27,006 bases of DNA. It comes from GCA-2747515 sp964427825 (GTDB lineage Bacteria > Patescibacteriota > Minisyncoccia > Moranbacterales > GCA-2747515). Both the position numbers and the translations under genes were made by a program. Positions within the stretch are counted from its first letter, which is position 1; each line of letters begins with the position of its first letter. Positions 22,292 through 27,006 of this stretch are shown here, in pieces. The notes below the pieces were generated by a model. The model was not told the origin of the DNA. It saw only the letters and a program-made list of their open reading frames with translations, and ran no database searches. The DNA lies in the NCBI GenBank assembly GCA_964427825.1, contig CAYRUU010000013.1, positions 1-27,006 on the forward strand, in the 5' to 3' direction.

Positions 22292-23215
22292 ATGACACGA
22301 CATGTGCCGGTGATGGTGGCGGAGGCGATTGACGGATTGGCATTGCGAGAGGGGATGACTGTGGTGGATGCGACGGTTGGAGGTGGTGGGTATAGTGCGG
22401 CGATTTTGGAGAGGATTGGCGAGAGTGGGATGCTGGTGGCAATGGATCGAGACGGCAGTGCGATGGAGCAATTTTGTGAAAAATATGATGCGGACCACAG
22501 GGTCCACGGTGTTCATTCAAATTATTCCCGGATAAGAAGTGTCTTGAAGGGCATGGGTATTGCGCAGGTGGATGCCATTGTGGCGGATCTTGGCGTGTCG
22601 TCGGATCAGCTAGATGATGCAGTGCGCGGCTTTAGTTTCGCGCATGCGGCACCATTGGACATGCGCATGGACGTGCGACAGGAACGTACGGCGGCAGCAA
22701 TTGTCAATCACGCCGACGAGGCGGAGATTGCGCAGGTGGTGCAGGAGTATGGCGATGAGCGTTTTGCGCGACGCATTGCGCGCGCCATTGTCGCTGCACG
22801 GCCAATTGCCGACACGGTGCGCTTGGCGGAGATTGTGGTGGCGGCATTGCCGAGCGCTGCACGTCGTGCGACGCGGATTCACCCCGCGACGCGCACATTC
22901 CAAGCGTTGCGTATGGCGGTCAATGAAGAGATCATGCACTTGAAGATGTTTCTTACTGAGGGAATTGATGTGATGACGTCGGGAGGACGGATTGCGGTGG
23001 TATCCTTTCATTCTGGGGAAGATCGTACGGTGAAAAACGTACTGCGTACATATGCAAGGGGATGTATCTGTGCGCCGGATGTGCCACTGTGCGTCTGCGA
23101 ACACACGCCGCAGGTGCACATTCTCACCAAAAAGCCGATCACACCCACGGAAGAGGATGTCCGCAATAATCCACGCGCACGCAGCGCACGACTGCGTATT
23201 GCGCAGAAGGTGTAA
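22292..23215 (+). CDS. rsmH: 16S rRNA (cytosine-1402-N4)-methyltransferase RsmH
   Basis: The 307-residue protein begins MTRHVPVMVAEAIDGLALRE, the family start 'HiPVml.E....L'. The SAM-binding motif is VDATVGGGGYSAAIL (25-39), and ADLGVSSDQLDDAVRGFSF carries the conserved core. RTFQALRMAVNEEI, GGRIAVVSFHSGEDRTVK and a closing PRARSARLRIAQKV complete the pattern. RsmH methylates N4 of C1402 in the ribosomal P site. It follows mraZ by 17 nt and belongs to the same unit, the classic order in many bacteria. A short Cys-containing insert near 270 (GCICAPDVPLCVCEH) is worth noting; similar short Cys insertions occur in the family. Confidence 0.96.
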   Translation: MTRHVPVMVAEAIDGLALREGMTVVDATVGGGGYSAAILERIGESGMLVAMDRDGSAMEQFCEKYDADHRVHGVHSNYSRIRSVLKGMGIAQVDAIVADLGVSSDQLDDAVRGFSFAHAAPLDMRMDVRQERTAAAIVNHADEAEIAQVVQEYGDERFARRIARAIVAARPIADTVRLAEIVVAALPSAARRATRIHPATRTFQALRMAVNEEIMHLKMFLTEGIDVMTSGGRIAVVSFHSGEDRTVKNVLRTYARGCICAPDVPLCVCEHTPQVHILTKKPITPTEEDVRNNPRARSARLRIAQKV

Positions 23216-23355
23216 ACACAAATAAAAGAAGAACGTGTGAGGGGGGCACGTTGGTTCATTCAGCCAGCATGCCAAATCGTAAAATGATCGCAGGGCGGCA
23301 ATCGTATTGTATCTACCGCCGCCACTGTCGTACACAATCCAATCAAGCGCATCGA

Positions 23356-23652
23356 ATGAAAAACGCACAGGGTTTCAGTTCGGTGGGTGTGTTTCTTTTT
23401 GTCGGCATTGTCTTGACAGGCGTCTTGTATTTGTTCAGCATGAACGAGGCGGCAATTCAGGGTGATGTGATGTATACAATGGAAAAGGATATTGCCGCAC
23501 TTGCGCGTGAAAATGAGCAGCTTGTTGTGCAGGAGGCGCAGTTGACGTCGTTGGAAAATGTGGAGCGCACGGTGCAGGAGCGTGGTATGCAAGAGATCAC
23601 CGAAGCAACCTATATTGAAAAAGATAATCGCGTTGCGCTGACGCAACAGTAA
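23356..23652 (+). CDS. ftsL: FtsL-like division protein
   Basis: The call is by position and shape more than sequence. From ATG 23356 (MKNAQGFSSVGVFLFVGIVL) it has 98 residues: a short cytoplasmic start, one membrane helix (about 8-28), then a coiled coil (EKDIAALARENEQLVVQEAQ, LTSLENVERTVQERG). It ends with a short tail. FtsL forms a complex with FtsB and activates the FtsWI septal synthase. It lies between rsmH and ftsI, its normal place. An in-frame ATG at 23269 would add 29 mostly basic residues; FtsL proteins do have basic N-termini, so this longer form cannot be excluded. The spacing to ftsI is 9 nt. Confidence 0.75.
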   Translation: MKNAQGFSSVGVFLFVGIVLTGVLYLFSMNEAAIQGDVMYTMEKDIAALARENEQLVVQEAQLTSLENVERTVQERGMQEITEATYIEKDNRVALTQQ

Positions 23653-23661
23653 TGTGTGGCT

Positions 23662-25476
23662 ATGGCGCGTACACCTTATGCAAAAACACAATCTGTCGGC
23701 ACGTCGCCTGCTTTGTATCGTCGCACAACGGTGCTATTTATCGTGATGCTTGGTGTGCTTGGTATTGTCATCGGACGCATTGTCTTTTTGCAGGTTGTGG
23801 CGCATAAGCGCTATGTGGATCTTGCGGCGCGTCAACACACCATGGAAAAAGTCTTGCCGGCGTATCGTGGGGAAGTCTTCCTCAAAAACAATGACGGCGT
23901 CTATCCGATTGCGGTCAATCGGGAATATTTTTTGGCATATGTGTCGCCGCGCGATGTGCCGGACGATCAGATTCCCGCTGTTGCGGATCGTCTGGTGGCG
24001 GCGCTTGGTGTGTCGCGTGAGAATGTGTTGGGGAAGCTGGCGAAACGGGACGATATTTACGAAGTGCTGAAGCGCAAAGTGGCGAGGGATGAAAAAGAGG
24101 CAATTGTACGAGAGAATATTCCGGGGCTCTTTTTTATTCCGGAGTTTTTTCGATTCTATCCGGGTGGATCACTGGGTGCGCAGACTGTAGGCTTTGTTGG
24201 TTCCGATGGGGAGCAGTATGTTGGACGTTATGGGATTGAGGCGTCGTTTGATACAGTGATGCATGGCACAGATGGGCGCGTAGTGCAGATGCGTGATGCG
24301 CGTGGCGGGTGGATGAGTAATGCAGATCGGACGCTGGAGGAGCCGCGCGACGGCAGTGACATCTATCTCACGATTGACTATGCCGTGCAGTATGAAGTGG
24401 AACGTATCTTGCGAGAAGCTGTGGCGGAGTATGGCGCAAAAAGTGGAGCCATTATCGTCATGGATCCCATGACGGGGCGTATTCTTGCCATGGCAAATGA
24501 GCCAACCTTTTCGCCTAATGACTATGGTACGGTGCAGGATGTTTCTGTGTTTCGTAACAGTGTCATATCGGATGAGTATGAGTGCGGGTCAGTGTTCAAG
24601 CCGATCACGGTCGCTATGGGGTTGGATGCGGGAAAAATTACGCCGGATAGTACGTATACCGACACGGGAAGTGTGAAAATTGCGGAGTATACCATCAAGA
24701 ATTCCGAGAGTAAGGTGTATGGCACACAGACGATGACGCAGGTCTTGGAACAGTCTATTAACACGGGTATGATTCACATTGAGCGGCTGGTGGGTAATGC
24801 ACGGTTCAAGGAATACTTGGAGCGGTTTGGGTTTGGTGCGGTGAGTGGCATCACATTGCCGGCAGAAGCGGATGGTGACATCAGCAACCTTGCACGCGTC
24901 AATCGGGACATTGAGTACTACACGGCGTCGTTTGGACAGGGTATTGCGGTGACACTCCTGCAGGTTGTCGCTGCCTATGGCGCGTTGGCAAATGGTGGGG
25001 AGTTGATGACGCCACACATCGTGGAAAAGATTGTCACGGCGGACGGTGTGGAGCAAGTGGTGGAGCCACGCGTGGTGCATCGCGTGATCAGCCAGGAAGC
25101 GTCGCGAAGCATCGGCAAGATGTTGCGCAATGTTGTGGTGAACGGGCATGGCAAGCGCGCGGATGTACCGGGCTATGTGATTGGCGGCAAGACGGGAACG
25201 GCGCAGGTTGCCAAGTCTGGCGCAAAAGGGTATGATGATTCCCGCACCATCGGCACATTTGCCGGCTATGGACCGATTGATGATCCGCGTTTTGTGATTG
25301 CTGTGCGCATTGACGAGCCGACGAAAGTGATATGGGCGGAGTCTAGTGCTGCACCGACGTTTGGCAAGGTGATGAAATACCTGTTGGATGTGTATGGTAT
25401 TGTGCCGACGGAGCCGATTTCGCAACAGACACCACAACCCTCATCAGCGCACATGGCGGATGTGGGCGCGCCGTAG
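23662..25476 (+). CDS. ftsI: Septal class B penicillin-binding protein (FtsI/PBP2-type transpeptidase)
   Basis: I choose ATG 23662; a GTG two codons earlier (23656) is also possible. The 604-residue protein has one membrane helix (about 23-45), a dimerisation domain with the stretch LPAYRGEVFLKNNDG (variant of the 'RG.I.DRnG' motif), and a transpeptidase domain. Active-site motifs are complete: SVFK (310-313), SIN (365-367) and KTGT (510-513). It crosslinks septal peptidoglycan on the outer face of the membrane, in partnership with FtsW, FtsL and FtsB. No PASTA domains follow; the C-terminal end is a short Pro/Gln-rich tail. It sits at the expected place after ftsL. Elongation PBP2 is the alternative, but the context favours FtsI. 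Confidence 0.94.
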   Translation: MARTPYAKTQSVGTSPALYRRTTVLFIVMLGVLGIVIGRIVFLQVVAHKRYVDLAARQHTMEKVLPAYRGEVFLKNNDGVYPIAVNREYFLAYVSPRDVPDDQIPAVADRLVAALGVSRENVLGKLAKRDDIYEVLKRKVARDEKEAIVRENIPGLFFIPEFFRFYPGGSLGAQTVGFVGSDGEQYVGRYGIEASFDTVMHGTDGRVVQMRDARGGWMSNADRTLEEPRDGSDIYLTIDYAVQYEVERILREAVAEYGAKSGAIIVMDPMTGRILAMANEPTFSPNDYGTVQDVSVFRNSVISDEYECGSVFKPITVAMGLDAGKITPDSTYTDTGSVKIAEYTIKNSESKVYGTQTMTQVLEQSINTGMIHIERLVGNARFKEYLERFGFGAVSGITLPAEADGDISNLARVNRDIEYYTASFGQGIAVTLLQVVAAYGALANGGELMTPHIVEKIVTADGVEQVVEPRVVHRVISQEASRSIGKMLRNVVVNGHGKRADVPGYVIGGKTGTAQVAKSGAKGYDDSRTIGTFAGYGPIDDPRFVIAVRIDEPTKVIWAESSAAPTFGKVMKYLLDVYGIVPTEPISQQTPQPSSAHMADVGAP

Positions 25477-25519
25477 ACGTGACGTGGTGGACGCCGGGGA
25501 TGGTGTGTAATAGATAATA

Positions 25520-26854
25520 ATGAAGACAATGCGTAAAGTCCCGATGACAATTTTTCTTGCGGAGCGCGCGATGAAAATCATGGCACAGATTGTGCTGTGG
25601 CGTCACAAACCATTAGTCGTGGCGATCACGGGTTCGGTAGGTAAGACGACGACGAAAGACATGGTGGCACATGTGCTGGGTGCACACATGACGGTGCGTG
25701 TGTCCCACAAGAATTTTAATAATGAAATGGGCGTGCCGCTGACAGTGATTGGGGTGGATCGTACATTACACGGTGTGCGTGATGTGGTGGTTGTGGCGGG
25801 AGCGTGGATACGCGCGCTTGTGGCGCGATCGTATCCGCGTGTGGTGGTTGTGGAGTGCGGTGTGGATCGCCCAAGGGATATGCACTACTTGATGCGCATT
25901 GTGCAACCGGATGTCGCAGTGGTGACAGTGATTGCGCCGGCGCATCGCGCATTTTTTGCGTCCACAGAAGCCATTGCACGCGAGAAGTATGGCATGGTGG
26001 CACATGTGAAGCAAAACGGCTTGGCACTTTTGAATGCGGATGATCGGTATGTGCATCTTGCGCCGATACCGGATGCGTCCGTGACGGTGCGTTTGTATGG
26101 AGAGCGCGCCGACGCCTACTACCGTGTGACGGGCAACAACTTGTGTGTGGATCAATCCACGCACGACGCTTCTGGTATTGCGTTTAAATTCAACTATGAC
26201 GGCAAGGTGATCCCTGTGCGCTTGCATCACGTGTATACACCGCATGCGGCACAGTCGGCGGCGATTGCACTTGCTGTGGCGGATTGGCTACACGTCAATA
26301 TGGTGAATGCTGTTGCGACACTTGCGCATTTTGTTGGTGCGCCGGGGCGCATGCGCATTATTGACGGCAGGGACGGTGTGCGCATTATTGACGACACCTA
26401 CAACGCCTCACCTGTTTCTGTAGAATCCGCCATTGCCACACTTGCCGCGCTGCCACGTGAAGGACGCACAATTGCCGTTTTGGGAGATATGTTGGAGCTG
26501 GGAAGGACGTGTGCGTCTGCGCACCGTACGGTTGGCGATTATTTGTACAAACATATGATTGACCACGCGGTAGTTGTCGGTCCACACATGCGGCATGCAG
26601 CACGCACAGTGAGTAAACACGGATGGCATGCAGATCGCATAACGCACGTGCAAACACCGCAGGAGGCGGCGGAGGCTGTGGCGGCGTTGGTGCGGGCGGG
26701 GGATCGTGTGTTAGTGAAAGGGTCGCAGGGGATGCGTATGGAGAAGGTAGTGGAGCGGCTTTTGCCGGAAGGTGTTGATCCATCGGATGTCTTGTGTCGG
26801 CAGGATGCGGAGTGGCGCGCGCGTCCGTTTCAATTGCATACAGAGCGCTGTTGA
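25520..26854 (+). CDS. murF: MurF-type ligase lacking the usual N-terminal substrate domain
   Basis: The 444-residue Mur ligase joins D-Ala-D-Ala to the UDP-MurNAc-tripeptide. It shows the ATP-binding ITGSVGKTTTKDM (P-loop 38-45), then NFNNEMGVPLTV. The Mg2+/substrate region holds VVVVECGVDRPRDMHYLMRI. Next come DDTYNASPVSVESAI, VLGDMLELG and VKGSQGMRMEKVVERLL, which are diagnostic of MurF rather than MurE. The P-loop begins at about residue 38, while in E. coli MurF (452 residues) it is near 107. The first domain, which holds the UDP-MurNAc part, is thus absent or replaced by a short helix. The C-terminal tail after the ligase fold (DPSDVLCRQDAEWRARPF) is an addition. murE is not between ftsI and this gene, unlike most bacteria. 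Confidence 0.85.
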   Translation: MKTMRKVPMTIFLAERAMKIMAQIVLWRHKPLVVAITGSVGKTTTKDMVAHVLGAHMTVRVSHKNFNNEMGVPLTVIGVDRTLHGVRDVVVVAGAWIRALVARSYPRVVVVECGVDRPRDMHYLMRIVQPDVAVVTVIAPAHRAFFASTEAIAREKYGMVAHVKQNGLALLNADDRYVHLAPIPDASVTVRLYGERADAYYRVTGNNLCVDQSTHDASGIAFKFNYDGKVIPVRLHHVYTPHAAQSAAIALAVADWLHVNMVNAVATLAHFVGAPGRMRIIDGRDGVRIIDDTYNASPVSVESAIATLAALPREGRTIAVLGDMLELGRTCASAHRTVGDYLYKHMIDHAVVVGPHMRHAARTVSKHGWHADRITHVQTPQEAAEAVAALVRAGDRVLVKGSQGMRMEKVVERLLPEGVDPSDVLCRQDAEWRARPFQLHTERC

Positions 26855-26859
26855 AAAAA

Positions 26860-26903
26860 TATACCAAAGAAAAGTGTTGATTTTTCCGGTACTCTTTGGT
26901 ATA
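26860..26903. repeat. 11-bp inverted repeat overlapping the tRNA promoter
   Basis: TATACCAAAGA (26860-26870) is exactly repeated in reverse complement as TCTTTGGTATA (26893-26903). The right arm covers the -10 box, and the -35 lies in the 22-nt loop. No U-run follows, so it is not a normal terminator for murF. An operator or a cruciform element is possible. Confidence 0.6.
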
Positions 26904-26905
26904 CT
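26877..26905 (+). promoter_or_regulatory. Promoter of tRNA-Glu
   Basis: TTGATT (26877-26882), a 17-bp spacer and TATACT (26900-26905) lie 26 nt before the mature tRNA's first base. Confidence 0.75.
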
Positions 26906-26931
26906 ATGCACGTGGTACTGTGTACTGTGCC

Positions 26932-27003
26932 GGCCCCATCGTCTAGCGGTTAGGACGCAAGGTTCTCATCCTTGTAACAGGAGTTCGATTCTCCTTGGGG
27001 TCA
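26932..27003 (+). tRNA. tRNA-Glu, anticodon CTC
   Basis: The cloverleaf is complete. The acceptor stem pairs GGCCCCA (26932-26938) with TGGGGTC (26996-27002), with one G-U pair. The D-stem uses GTC/GAC. The anticodon stem CAAGG/CCTTG encloses the loop TTCTCAT, giving anticodon CTC (reads GAG). The T-arm is AGGAG-TTCGATT-CTCCT. A discriminator A follows, and the 3' CCA is not encoded in the DNA, so a CCA-adding enzyme is needed. Confidence 0.95.
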
Positions 27004-27006
27004 CAA

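Noticed and set aside
24589..25437. Long opposite-strand frame of 282 codons inside ftsI
   Set aside because: It is antisense to a gene with complete active-site motifs, and its His/Arg-rich translation is the usual shadow of G+C-rich coding DNA. The same holds for 18702-19520 and 22610-23368.
1..27006. Alternative genetic code (UGA read as Gly), CRISPR arrays, transposases
   Set aside because: TGA ends rnc, the GT4 gene, the PBP1A gene and others in normal positions. No regular spaced repeats and no transposase or integrase motif were seen.

Overview
The window looks like part of a small-genome bacterium of the Candidate Phyla Radiation (Patescibacteria). This is inferred from the style of its proteins. 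The alanyl-tRNA synthetase stops after its editing domain. The MurF-type ligase begins almost at its P-loop. Ribosomal protein S16 and NusB carry long low-complexity tails, and many genes lack a clear Shine-Dalgarno sequence. TGA is used as an ordinary stop (for example at the ends of rnc and the PBP1A gene), so the UGA=Gly code of Gracilibacteria/Absconditabacteria does not apply. I cannot place it below that level from sequence alone.

Region 1 (1-7376, mostly minus strand) is a surface-glycan locus. It holds a nucleotide-sugar 6-dehydrogenase with its own promoter and terminator. A second promoter then drives a GT2 glycosyltransferase with two C-terminal membrane helices, a GT4 glycosyltransferase, a 667-residue polytopic GT-C-like protein and an overlapping single-pass protein. 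A further GT-B enzyme runs off the left edge. Two small plus-strand membrane-peptide genes (590-721 and 930-1334), each with a terminator, sit inside this locus.

Region 2 (7377-13387) is the translation and RNA core: rpsP, rpmF, nusB and rnc. Between rpsP and rpmF lies a visibly A+T-richer block (about 8050-11430). It encodes a large helical protein ending in an unusual Cys-Cys, GNAT-like domain, followed by a stand-alone GNAT-like protein. Two diverged direct-repeat copies flank it. A 100-N assembly gap interrupts the large gene. This block is the best candidate for an undescribed system.

Region 3 (13487-20993) has a GT4 glycosyltransferase overlapping a class A penicillin-binding protein by 4 bp, a 2,4-diaminopentanoate-dehydrogenase-like oxidoreductase, alaS, and a membrane protein whose promoter suggests a leaderless mRNA.

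Region 4 (21036-27006) has an unrecognised basic protein and then the division and cell-wall cluster mraZ-rsmH-ftsL-ftsI-murF. Repeated AAAGTG-type MraZ boxes precede mraZ. murE is absent from its usual place between ftsI and murF. A tRNA-Glu(CTC) with its own promoter closes the window. Together the genes cover peptidoglycan polymerisation, a glycan-coated envelope, ribosome and RNA maturation, and one probably acquired cargo block.
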